Source of the DNA: Pseudonocardia sp.
GTDB lineage: Bacteria > Actinomycetota > Actinomycetes > Mycobacteriales > Pseudonocardiaceae
Direction: 5' to 3'
NCBI GenBank assembly: GCA_030147065.1
Contig: JASLAP010000750.1
Coordinates: forward strand, 1 to 19,657
DNA: 19,657 nucleotides
Of this stretch, positions 7,188 to 13,426 are shown piece after piece. Position 1 is the first letter of the stretch; each line of letters starts with the position of its first letter. The notes under the pieces are model-generated. The model saw only the letters and a list, made by a program, of their open reading frames with translations. It was not told the origin of the DNA and ran no database searches. The translations under genes and the position numbers were made by a program.

Positions 7188-8455
7188 TAGCACAACCGTC
7201 CAGCACGCCGGCACCGAGCTCTCCGGCGGTGAACGAGCCGCCGGAGCAGAAGCGCACGCTCGTCGTCCTGGTCATCGCCCAGGTGCTCAGCGGCGCCGGA
7301 TTGGCAGCCGGGATCACCGTCGGCGCCCTGCTGGCCCAGGACATGCTCGGGACGACCAGCCTCGCGGGGCTACCCGCCGCCCTGTTCACGATCGGCTCGG
7401 CTGCCGCCGCCGTGACCGTCGGGCGCATCTCGCAACGCGCCGGCCGCCGCGCCGGCCTCGCCCTCGGCTACGGCGTCGGCGCGGTCGGCAGTGCCGGTGT
7501 CGTCCTCGCGGCCGTCCTGGACAACGCGGCGCTGCTGTTCGTCTCGCTGTTCGTCTACGGCGCCGGAACCGCGACCAACCTCCAGGCCCGCTACGCCGGG
7601 GCCGACCTGGCCCACCCCGCACGACGGGGACGCGCCGTCAGCACCGTCCTGGTCGCCACCACCCTCGGCGCGGTGGTCGGACCGAACCTCGTGACGGTGA
7701 TGGGCGACCTCGCCCGCACCTGGGGCATCCCACCCCTGGCCGGGCCGTTCATCCTCGCCGGCGCCGCGTACGCCGCCGCCGCGCTCGTGCTGTGGGTTCT
7801 GCTGCGCCCGGACCCCCTGCTGCTGGCCCGCGAGGTGGCCGCCCGCCCGGACGCAGCACCCGAGGCGTCCCCGGCCGCGGCCGACGGGTCGCAGCGGCGC
7901 CGCGTTGTGACGACGGCGTCCCTGGTGATGATCATCGCCCAGCTCGTCATGGTCGCGATCATGACCATGACCCCGGTCCACATGCTGCTGCACGGCCACA
8001 GCGTCGCCGCCGCGGGGTTCGTCATCGCCGTCCACGTCGGCGCCATGTACCTGCCCTCACCGCTGTCGGGGTGGCTCGTCGACCGCTTCGGCCCCCGCGT
8101 CGTCGCCGCCCTCTCCGGGGTGACCCTGCTCGCCGCGGGGATCGTGGCCATGGCCGCGCCGCTCCACTCCGTCGCGGTGCTGGCTCTTGCGCTGGCACTG
8201 CTCGGGCTGGGCTGGAGCTTCGGGCTCGTCAGCGGAACGGCGATGCTCGCCGCGGCGCTGCCCCTCGCCACGCGGGCCAGGACCCAGGGCACGGTCGACC
8301 TCTGGATCGCCGTCGCCGGCTCGGTCGGGGGCATGGCCTCGGGCGTCGTCGTGGCCTCCACCAGCTACTCCACCCTCGCCATCGTCGGAGGGCTCATCGC
8401 TGCGACGGTGGTGCCCGTCGTCGCCGTGACCTCGTTGCGGCGCGGCCGGCGATGA
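7184..8455 (+). CDS. MFS transporter 2
   Basis: A 423-residue polytopic membrane protein, about 12 helices, with a short Pro/Ser-rich N-terminal tail and a charged central linker (about residues 215-245). Loop signatures are weaker than in its neighbour: GRISQRAGRRAG in the first half and GWLVDRFGPRV in the second. The two MFS proteins in this operon are not close duplicates of each other, so they probably have different substrates or form a pair. The start is a GTG overlapping the stop of MFS 1 as GTGA. The stop codon lies inside a bidirectional terminator hairpin. Substrate is unknown; membership in the sulfur-associated operon is the only functional clue. Confidence 0.85.
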   Translation: MIAQPSSTPAPSSPAVNEPPEQKRTLVVLVIAQVLSGAGLAAGITVGALLAQDMLGTTSLAGLPAALFTIGSAAAAVTVGRISQRAGRRAGLALGYGVGAVGSAGVVLAAVLDNAALLFVSLFVYGAGTATNLQARYAGADLAHPARRGRAVSTVLVATTLGAVVGPNLVTVMGDLARTWGIPPLAGPFILAGAAYAAAALVLWVLLRPDPLLLAREVAARPDAAPEASPAAADGSQRRRVVTTASLVMIIAQLVMVAIMTMTPVHMLLHGHSVAAAGFVIAVHVGAMYLPSPLSGWLVDRFGPRVVAALSGVTLLAAGIVAMAAPLHSVAVLALALALLGLGWSFGLVSGTAMLAAALPLATRARTQGTVDLWIAVAGSVGGMASGVVVASTSYSTLAIVGGLIAATVVPVVAVTSLRRGRR

Positions 8456-8472
8456 GCCGAGACGGGCTCATC
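8451..8472. terminator. Bidirectional terminator containing both stop codons
   Basis: GATGAGCC (8451-8458) pairs perfectly with GGCTCATC (8465-8472) over a six-base loop. The MFS 2 stop (8453-8455) and the stop of the convergent isomerase-like gene (8468-8470) sit in opposite arms and pair with each other. Confidence 0.65.
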
Positions 8473-9103
8473 CTCCGATGCGCTCGGCCAGCACGGGCTG
8501 CCCCGGCCCGGACAGCTCCCCCACGACGCCGCGGCGCCCGGCCAACGCCATCAGCAACGACTCGGCCGGCCCCTCGACCACCGGACCGGCCCCGGTCGAC
8601 CAGTCCAGATCGGTGGCGGTCAAGGTCAGGCCCTTGATGCGCCGCTTCGCACCGATGGTCGGCGCGGTGCGGGCGAAGTCCAGCACGAACGCCAAGCGCT
8701 CGGCGGGGACCTCGCGGGGCAGCCCCAGCGGGCGACGGATGTCCTGGTGGTGGATCGTGCCGTCGGTCAACGCGATCCGCCCGCCGAACCCCGCGGTGAG
8801 CCCGCGCGGGTCCAGGTGCGCCCGCACCAACGCGAGCAGCTCGTCCGGGCTGCGGTCCGCATAGGCCTCGACCCCGATCTGGTTGGCCCGCCCCGGGGCC
8901 ACCCCGCCCCGCAGGAACCGGCCGATCAACCCGGCCGTGGTCAGTTCCTCGTAGCTGAACATGTGCGCGACCACCTCGCGCACCCGCCACCGCGAGCACA
9001 ACGTGGGCGCCTCCCACTGGTCCGGGGTCAGCGTCGCGAGCAGCTCCGCCAGGTCCGCGCGTTCGGCGCGGGCCAGGCTCATCGCATCCACCGCCGTGGT
9101 CAC
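8468..9103 (-). CDS. Mycothiol-dependent maleylpyruvate isomerase-family protein
   Basis: A 211-residue protein of the actinobacterial MDMPI/DinB-like superfamily (TIGR03083 type). The metal-binding four-helix bundle is indicated by REVVAHM (His47) and TIHHQDIRRPLG (His118, His119, Asp121), which supply the usual three-histidine-like site. Members use mycothiol as cofactor in isomerase or S-transferase reactions, though many have no known substrate. The start is a GTG at 9103-9101 that overlaps the stop of the upstream SRPBCC gene as GTGA, and its stop lies in the shared hairpin with MFS 2. As last gene of the ArsR-SRPBCC operon it is presumably controlled by that ArsR protein. A role in detoxifying an electrophile is plausible but inferred. 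Confidence 0.82.
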   Translation of the reverse strand: MTTAVDAMSLARAERADLAELLATLTPDQWEAPTLCSRWRVREVVAHMFSYEELTTAGLIGRFLRGGVAPGRANQIGVEAYADRSPDELLALVRAHLDPRGLTAGFGGRIALTDGTIHHQDIRRPLGLPREVPAERLAFVLDFARTAPTIGAKRRIKGLTLTATDLDWSTGAGPVVEGPAESLLMALAGRRGVVGELSGPGQPVLAERIGG

Positions 9104-9597
9104 GGCCGGCCCTCCCCGGTCCGGTTCGCGACCGCCTTGGCGAAGCCGTCCAGCAGCAGCGCCCAGCCACCGCCGCCGTTGATCGCGTCGTTGATCGCCT
9201 GACCACCGACCAGGCGCTCGAAGTACCGGTGCTCGACCGCCACCGTGGTCTGCCCGGGGCCGTCCGCGCTGAACCGGGCCTCGATCTCGCTGGCGTGCTC
9301 GGGGTCCGGATCGAACTGCCACGACCCGCTGATCTGCCAGGTGAACACCACCCGGTGCGGCGGTTCCCACACCAGCACCCGCCCCCAGTCGCACTCGCTG
9401 CCGTCCACCCCGCGCTCGAACCACCGCCCGCCCTCCCCGGGCTCCAGGACCACTTCGGCGACGTCGGCCCGGCCGATGTGGTACTCGTGCGGCCACCACG
9501 AGTTGATCGACCCGGTGAACACCTCGAACGCCTCGTCGACGGGCAGGCCGATGGTGACCGTGCCCGTGATCGGCGGGATCGGAGCCGTCGTGGTCAT
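9100..9597 (-). CDS. SRPBCC (AHSA1/START-like) domain protein
   Basis: A 165-residue single-domain protein of the SRPBCC superfamily, which makes a helix-grip fold around a hydrophobic ligand cavity. Diagnostic segments are VTIGLPVDEAFEVFTGSINSWWP at the start, GEGGRWFE, WGRVLVWEPPHRVVFTWQ in the middle strands and a C-terminal helix GWALLLDGFAKAV. Proteins of this kind are very often encoded directly downstream of an SdpR-like ArsR repressor, as here, where the ATG overlaps the repressor stop as ATGA. The biochemical role of such pairs is mostly unknown; ligand binding, or serving as an effector of the repressor, is the usual suggestion. No truncation or frameshift is seen. Confidence 0.87.
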   Translation of the reverse strand: MTTTAPIPPITGTVTIGLPVDEAFEVFTGSINSWWPHEYHIGRADVAEVVLEPGEGGRWFERGVDGSECDWGRVLVWEPPHRVVFTWQISGSWQFDPDPEHASEIEARFSADGPGQTTVAVEHRYFERLVGGQAINDAINGGGGWALLLDGFAKAVANRTGEGRP

Positions 9598-9959
9598 GGG
9601 ATCTCCTGTTCGGGGTCGGGATCGGGACCCGGAGGGGGCCCGGTCCGGGAGTCGGCCGCCGCTTCGGCGGCCTTGTGGAAACCGGCGAGCGCATCGCCCC
9701 ACACGCCGTCCAGCCAGGCGCGCAGCGCGGTCACGCCCTCGGGGTTGAGCTGGTAGATCCGCCGCGTGCCCTCGGCCCGGCTCACCACCAGGCCGCCGTC
9801 CCGGAGCACCCGCAGGTGTTGGGAGACGGCGGGCCGGCTGATCGGGAGCTGGTCGGCGAGCTGCTGCACCGAGCACGGCCGACGCGCGAGCAACTCGAAG
9901 ATCGCCCGCCGGGTCGGGTCACCCAGCAGACCCAACCCGGCGTCTCCGTAAGCTGCCAC
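9594..9959 (-). CDS. ArsR-family repressor (SdpR-like), autoregulated operon
   Basis: A 121-residue winged-helix protein. The opening LGLLGDPTRRAIFELLARRP, the recognition helix region VQQLADQLPISRPAVSQHLRVLRDGGLV and the wing SRAEGTRRIYQLNPEG are classic for the non-metal ArsR group. It has one cysteine (RRPCSVQ) and no metal-site cysteine pair, so metal sensing is unlikely. I place the start at the GTG at 9959: upstream sequence in the same frame is low-complexity and unlike the family, and a promoter sits at the exact distance for a leaderless message. The C-terminal tail is Pro/Asp-rich. It heads an operon with the SRPBCC and MDMPI-like genes by 4-base overlaps. Confidence 0.85.
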   Translation of the reverse strand: MAAYGDAGLGLLGDPTRRAIFELLARRPCSVQQLADQLPISRPAVSQHLRVLRDGGLVVSRAEGTRRIYQLNPEGVTALRAWLDGVWGDALAGFHKAAEAAADSRTGPPPGPDPDPEQEIP

Positions 9960-9996
9960 GAACGGTAAGCATAGACGCACGGAGTCCGCGAGACAA
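9960..9996 (-). promoter_or_regulatory. Sigma70-type promoter of the ArsR-SRPBCC operon (likely leaderless)
   Basis: On the minus strand, TTGTCT (9996-9991) and TATGCT (9973-9968) are separated by exactly 17 bases. The GTG start begins eight bases after the -10 element and no Shine-Dalgarno sequence precedes it, so transcription probably starts at or next to the start codon. Confidence 0.55.
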
Positions 9997-10061
9997 TGCG
10001 CGACTGCCGTGCCGCTTCCGGGCAGACCCGTCCACCTTCTTGACTCCGGTGGCCTCCCCGC

Positions 10062-10198
10062 ATGACGCGGCCCTTGCTCGCGATCCGGGCCACGACCCCT
10101 GGATACGCGGCCCGAGGACCGGCCGCGGTGAGCCGTGGCCGCGTCATCCCGGGCAGGTCCCCGGCTCCCCTTCTTCGTGGGTGTCAGACGAACCCACG
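10062..10198 (+). promoter_or_regulatory. Structured leader upstream of the small secreted protein
   Basis: Three stems lie in this otherwise empty gap. ATGACGCGGCC (10062-10072) pairs perfectly with GGCCGCGTCAT (10137-10147). Nested inside it, CGCGGCC (10106-10112) pairs with GGCCGCG (10121-10127) over an eight-base loop. A third hairpin is CGTGGGT (10176-10182)/ACCCACG (10192-10198). The sequence could be a regulatory 5' leader; it matches no riboswitch I recognise. Confidence 0.35.
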
Positions 10199-10246
10199 CA
10201 TCCCCGGACCGGACGACAGAGCTGCACGACGAGTGGAGGACCGAGC

Positions 10247-10540
10247 ATGAGCAACGCACGCAGGGCCGCGGTGACCGGATTGATCAGCCTCACGATGCTG
10301 GGGGCGGCGGCATCACCGGCCTTCGCCCAGCCGAACCAGGACGGCCTGGTCAACGTCGCCATCGGGGACGTCACCATCCTGGAAGACGTCAACATCGGGG
10401 TGGCGGCGCAGGTGGCGGCCAACATCTGCGGTGTCAAGGTCGGCCCGGTGGCCGTCCTCGGGCAGGCCGTGGACCGCAGCGGGGCCACCCGGACCGTCTG
10501 CGAGACCGACCAGGGGCCGGTTCGCCTCGTGCAGAACTGA
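10247..10540 (+). CDS. Small secreted protein with two cysteines
   Basis: A 97-residue protein with a typical Sec signal peptide: MSNARRAAV, a hydrophobic core and cleavage predicted after SPAFA (about residue 27), leaving a mature chain of about 70 residues. The mature part has alternating short hydrophobic stretches (LVNVAIGDVTILEDVNIGV, VGPVAVLG) and two cysteines (ICGV and TVCET), which probably form one disulfide outside the cell. The spaced hydrophobic repeats and the cysteine pair recall small surface-active actinobacterial proteins, but the chaplin signature is not met, so I assign no function. A ribosome binding site GGAGGA (10235-10240) lies six bases before the ATG. It is a single-gene transcription unit with a structured leader and two terminator hairpins. 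Confidence 0.83.
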   Translation: MSNARRAAVTGLISLTMLGAAASPAFAQPNQDGLVNVAIGDVTILEDVNIGVAAQVAANICGVKVGPVAVLGQAVDRSGATRTVCETDQGPVRLVQN

Positions 10541-10545
10541 CACCG

Positions 10546-10565
10546 GCGGCGTGAGACCACGCCGC
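10546..10565 (+). terminator. First terminator hairpin after the secreted protein
   Basis: GCGGCGTG (10546-10553) pairs perfectly with CACGCCGC (10558-10565) over an AGAC loop, six bases after the stop codon. Confidence 0.55.
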
Positions 10566-10573
10566 TGACGTTC

Positions 10574-10618
10574 CGCGCCTCACCGGACCGCGCACCTGTC
10601 GCGGTCCGGTGAGGCGTG
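10574..10618. terminator. Long perfect-stem terminator between convergent genes
   Basis: Seventeen consecutive pairs between 10576-10592 and 10600-10616, extended by a G-T and a C-G pair to 10574/10618, with a seven-base loop. There is no U-tract. It separates the secreted-protein gene (+) from the stressosome operon end (-) and should stop transcription from both sides. Confidence 0.75.
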
Positions 10619-10663
10619 CGTGCGGCCGGTCGTCGAGGTGCCAGGACCGGCGGGTGTCCCGGT

Positions 10664-10996
10664 TCAGGAGGAGCGGCGCGGCGGATCGGCGGGGTGTTCG
10701 GCGGCGGCGCGCTCCAGCACGGCGCGACGGCTCATCTCGAACGACGCGAGGACCTCGGTCAGGAAGGTGGCTGCCGCCCCCGCGACGTCCGGCAACTCGC
10801 TGCTGCTCGTGCCGCGCAGGGTCTCCACCAGCACGGCGTGGTGGATCTGGACGAGGTCGAGGAGGGTGACGCCGCTGATCAGGCCGCCCCGGCCGAGTTC
10901 GTAGGCCGACAGGAGGGCGGGCTCGTCGCGGCGGTTGAGGTAGCGCAGGAACTCGACGCCGTAGTTCTGACGCAGCCGGGCCAGGTCGTCCTTCAC
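10664..10996 (-). CDS. Stand-alone RsbU N-terminal (RsbT-binding) domain protein
   Basis: A 110-residue all-helical protein that aligns by eye with the N-terminal domain of Bacillus RsbU (PF08673), which is where the kinase RsbT docks to activate the phosphatase. Matching features are YGVEFLRYL, YELGRGGLISGVTLLDLVQIHH in the central helices and FLTEVLASFEMSRRAVLE at the end. The PP2C phosphatase domain that follows in RsbU is absent; the stop comes right after the domain and nothing phosphatase-like follows on this strand. The GTG start overlaps the RsbS stop as GTGA, so it is the last gene of the stressosome operon. I infer that it binds the RsbT part of the sigma-RsbT fusion, as an adaptor, inhibitor or decoy. 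The domain assignment is from remembered sequence, so the function is only moderately sure. Confidence 0.72.
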   Translation of the reverse strand: MKDDLARLRQNYGVEFLRYLNRRDEPALLSAYELGRGGLISGVTLLDLVQIHHAVLVETLRGTSSSELPDVAGAAATFLTEVLASFEMSRRAVLERAAAEHPADPPRRSS

Positions 10997-11418
10997 CGCG
11001 GATCGACTCCCCGGGGGGACGCCGCGCCGGCGGCGGAGCTCGCCAGCCGGTCGAGCCCCTCGTCGAGGTCGAGCGCGGTGGTCAGGGATCCGAGGGTGGC
11101 GCCGAGCTGCACCATCGCGAGCGCGACGTCGGGTTGGATCCCGACGACGACGGTCTCGGCGCCGCGCAGTCGGGCGACCTGGGCGATCGCGCCCAGGGTG
11201 TGGCAGGCGAAGGAGTCGATGACGTCGAGGGCCGCGACGTCGATGACCACACCGCGGGAACGCTGCCGGCCGATCCGGTCGAGGAGATCGCTGCGGAAGC
11301 GCAGGAGCTGGCTGTCGTCGAGCGCGGTGTGGATGGACGCGACGAGGTACGCGCCCTGCGTGAGGATCGAAACGCGCAGCGGCTGCGGGGGCGAGGAGTG
11401 ATCAGCGGTCGGCATCAT
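10993..11418 (-). CDS. rsbS: RsbS-type STAS domain protein (stressosome antagonist)
   Basis: A 141-residue STAS-domain protein. In stressosomes RsbS together with RsbR forms the large cytoplasmic shell that holds RsbT inactive, until RsbT phosphorylates a serine in RsbS and dissociates. The equivalent serine is present in VIDSFACHTLG (Ser69 counted from the first Met), followed by the RGAETVVVGIQPDVALAMVQLG segment typical of RsbS. A 13-residue N-terminal tail and a 20-residue Ala/Gly-rich C-terminal tail flank the domain. Two adjacent ATG codons (11418 and 11415) are possible starts; both overlap the 3' end of rsbR by about 15 bases, a larger overlap than at other junctions. It is co-transcribed with rsbR and the RsbU-domain gene. 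Confidence 0.86.
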   Translation of the reverse strand: MMPTADHSSPPQPLRVSILTQGAYLVASIHTALDDSQLLRFRSDLLDRIGRQRSRGVVIDVAALDVIDSFACHTLGAIAQVARLRGAETVVVGIQPDVALAMVQLGATLGSLTTALDLDEGLDRLASSAAGAASPRGVDPR

Positions 11419-12235
11419 CCGTCCTGACGACGCGGAAGCCGAGCAAGCGCTCCGCCTCCTCGATGCCGCCCTGCAGGTCGCCGACGGTGTTCATCTTGCT
11501 GAGGTCGACCCCGATCGTCACCAGGGTCTGGGCGATCTCGGAGGACAGCCCGGTGATGATCACGCCGGCACCCATCAACCGCGACGCGTCGACCGTCTTC
11601 ACCAGGTGGTCGGCCACCGCCTCGTCGACGTCGGGCACGCCGGTGATGTCGATGACGACCACCCGTGCCCGGTGCGAGCGGATGCCGTGCAGGAGCTGGT
11701 CGGTGAGCTGGTGCGCCCGGGCGCTGTCGAGCACGCCGATGATCGGCAGGATCAGCAGCCGCTCGCGGACCTGCAGGACCGGGGTCGACAGCTCGCGCAG
11801 CGAGTCCTGCTGCTGGCGGATGATCCGCTCGCGCTCCTCGACGAAGCTGCCCGCGACGGTGGTGGCGATCCGGTTCGCCGCCGGTTCGTAGGCGTTGAGC
11901 ACCCTGTTGAGCAGGTCGAAGTCGCCGCGGTACTTCTCGAACAGCGACCGCGCCAGCACGTCGCGCAGCAGCAGCACGATCCCGATCACCTCGTGCGTCT
12001 CGACGCCCCGGGGGATGATCCGTTCGGACAGGTCCCGGGCGTAGTGGCGCAGTTCTTCCACGCTGCCGGTCTCCAGCACCCCGACGTAGTTGTCGTACAC
12101 CGAGGTGACCTCGCTGAACACCTCCTGCGGTGTCATCGCCGACAGCAGGTGCGCATCGTTGATCCGCGTGGCCCACTGCTGGCGCAGCCCGCTGCGGTGC
12201 TCGCGGAGGTGGGCCACGAGCTCGGGGAGCAGCAT
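11402..12235 (-). CDS. rsbR: RsbR-type stressosome co-antagonist (RsbRD_N + STAS)
   Basis: A 277-residue protein. The N-terminal helical sensor domain (about 5-135) is of the RsbRD_N type (HLREHRSGLRQQW, LREL linker), not a globin. The C-terminal STAS domain (about 150-265) has LILPIIGVLDSARAHQL, VVVIDITGVPDVDEAVADHL and GLSSEIAQTLVTIGVDL. Of the two positions phosphorylated by RsbT in Bacillus RsbR, the second is Thr237, but the first is Glu205 in VPDVDEAVA, which would mimic phosphorylation permanently. The ATG at 12235 follows a very strong GGAGGGGGAGG site and is preferred. An alternative GTG at 12334 would overlap the upstream stop as GTGA, like the other junctions, and add a hydrophilic 33-residue tail. 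The remaining 95 bases upstream are otherwise non-coding. Confidence 0.86.
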   Translation of the reverse strand: MLLPELVAHLREHRSGLRQQWATRINDAHLLSAMTPQEVFSEVTSVYDNYVGVLETGSVEELRHYARDLSERIIPRGVETHEVIGIVLLLRDVLARSLFEKYRGDFDLLNRVLNAYEPAANRIATTVAGSFVEERERIIRQQQDSLRELSTPVLQVRERLLILPIIGVLDSARAHQLTDQLLHGIRSHRARVVVIDITGVPDVDEAVADHLVKTVDASRLMGAGVIITGLSSEIAQTLVTIGVDLSKMNTVGDLQGGIEEAERLLGFRVVRTDDADR

Positions 12236-12330
12236 CGCCTCCCCCTCCTCACGGCGGCCCTTCTCCGCGACATCGTGCTGCGCCGTGCGCTGTCCTGCCA
12301 CGTCCTGCCCTTCCTGGTCGACGGCGGGCC

Positions 12331-13401
12331 TCACGGTCGCCACTTGATCATTGTCACGGTCGTGCCCTCCCCGACCGCACTGACGACGTCGAACTCGTCC
12401 ATCAGCCGCCGCGCCCCCGGCAGCCCCAGCCCGAGCCCGCGGTAGCTGCTGTAGCCGTCCTGCAGGGCGCGCTGGACGTCGGGGATCCCCGGTCCGCTGT
12501 CGCGCGCCACCACCTGCAGGCCGGTCCGCCGGCCGTCGGTGAGCACGGCGAAGACGAACTCGCCGCGGGTGGCGAACTTGACGATGTTGCGGGCGATCTC
12601 CGAGATCGCCGTGGCGATCACGGTCAGGTCGGTGCCGGTGAACCCGGCACCGGCTGCCACCTCCCGCCCCATCTGCCGGGCGAGCACGACGTCCGAGTCC
12701 TGCCGCACCGGCACCCGCGCCTCGTCCGGCGCGGCCCGTCGCGACCGGGGGGCGGCGAGGGTCGGGCTCAGCTGCGCGCAGAAGTCGCAGGCCAGCAGGT
12801 GTCCGTGGGCGTCGAGCTCGCGCTGGCGCCGCCGGTCGCCGGAGGACAGCGCGATGAGGACCGGCCGGCACCGGTCGCTGGGCGGGTCCGACCCGCTCTG
12901 CGCGACGAGGTACTCCACCCGCAGGCGGGAGCGGGTCCGGCCGAGCTGCGCGGCGATCGCCCCCGGGGTGGAGCCCCGGCTCGCCGCGAGCGTCGCCGTG
13001 TCCGTCCCCTCCACCTCGTGGGCGAGCAGGATGTCCCGCTCGGCCGGGGAGAGCCGGGCCATCGCGGTCCCGACCAGCAGCGCCTCCTCGTGGCGCAGGA
13101 GCTCCTCGTCGGGCCGCGGTTCCGGCTGATCGGACCCGGCGAGCAGGTGGGCGTTGCGGCGTGCCCGCTGCTCGCTCTGCCCGAGTGAGGCGATCAGGTT
13201 GCGCGCGGTGGTGACGGCGTACGGCACGAGCGAATCGTGCTCGACGCGCGACCGCGCGGCCATCACCCTGGTGAGGGTCTCCTGGACGATGTCCTCCCTG
13301 GCGGCGGGATCGAACACGCGCGCAGCCACCACCCGGCGGACGATCGGGACGAGGTCGACGATCAACTCCTCGGGTGGGGGATCGGCGTGCGTGGCCCCCA
13401 T
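12331..13401 (-). CDS. Sigma factor / zinc-finger / RsbT kinase fusion protein
   Basis: A 356-residue three-part protein. Residues about 15-80 resemble sigma70 region 2 (AREDIVQETLTRVMAARSR) and 105-165 region 4 with its helix-turn-helix (LSPAERDILLAHEVEGTDTATLAASRGSTPGAIAAQLGRTRSRL), so this is an ECF-like sigma factor. Residues 178-208 hold Cys178, His201, Cys205 and Cys208 in the H-x3-C-x2-C zinc anti-sigma (ZAS) pattern. Residues 231-355 form a full RsbT-type serine kinase: N box SEIARNIVKFA, G1 box DSGPGIPD, G2 box GLGLGLPG, then MDEF and GEGTTVTMIKW as in Bacillus RsbT. The ATG at 13401 has AGGTGG upstream. It is followed by rsbR, rsbS and the RsbU-domain gene. By analogy the RsbT part is held by RsbR-RsbS, so the attached sigma factor would be sequestered and released with it. 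The domains are clear; the mechanism is inferred. Confidence 0.85.
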   Translation of the reverse strand: MGATHADPPPEELIVDLVPIVRRVVAARVFDPAAREDIVQETLTRVMAARSRVEHDSLVPYAVTTARNLIASLGQSEQRARRNAHLLAGSDQPEPRPDEELLRHEEALLVGTAMARLSPAERDILLAHEVEGTDTATLAASRGSTPGAIAAQLGRTRSRLRVEYLVAQSGSDPPSDRCRPVLIALSSGDRRRQRELDAHGHLLACDFCAQLSPTLAAPRSRRAAPDEARVPVRQDSDVVLARQMGREVAAGAGFTGTDLTVIATAISEIARNIVKFATRGEFVFAVLTDGRRTGLQVVARDSGPGIPDVQRALQDGYSSYRGLGLGLPGARRLMDEFDVVSAVGEGTTVTMIKWRP

Positions 13402-13426
13402 GCCCCACCTGCTCCCAGCGCTGTCG

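Noticed and set aside
5370..7214. 614-residue minus-strand ORF opposite MBL-rhodanese and MFS 1
   Set aside because: It crosses two clear plus-strand genes and is low complexity; a GC-rich shadow frame.
10040..10068. TTGACT (10040-10045) as -35 of the secreted protein promoter
   Set aside because: No acceptable -10 element at 16-18 bases.
10062..10246. c-di-AMP (ydaO-type) riboswitch before the secreted protein
   Set aside because: Actinobacterial secreted proteins often have one, but the conserved core segments are not present.
10247..10540. Chaplin or rodlin annotation for the small secreted protein
   Set aside because: Two cysteines and hydrophobic repeats recall them but the chaplin consensus order is not met.
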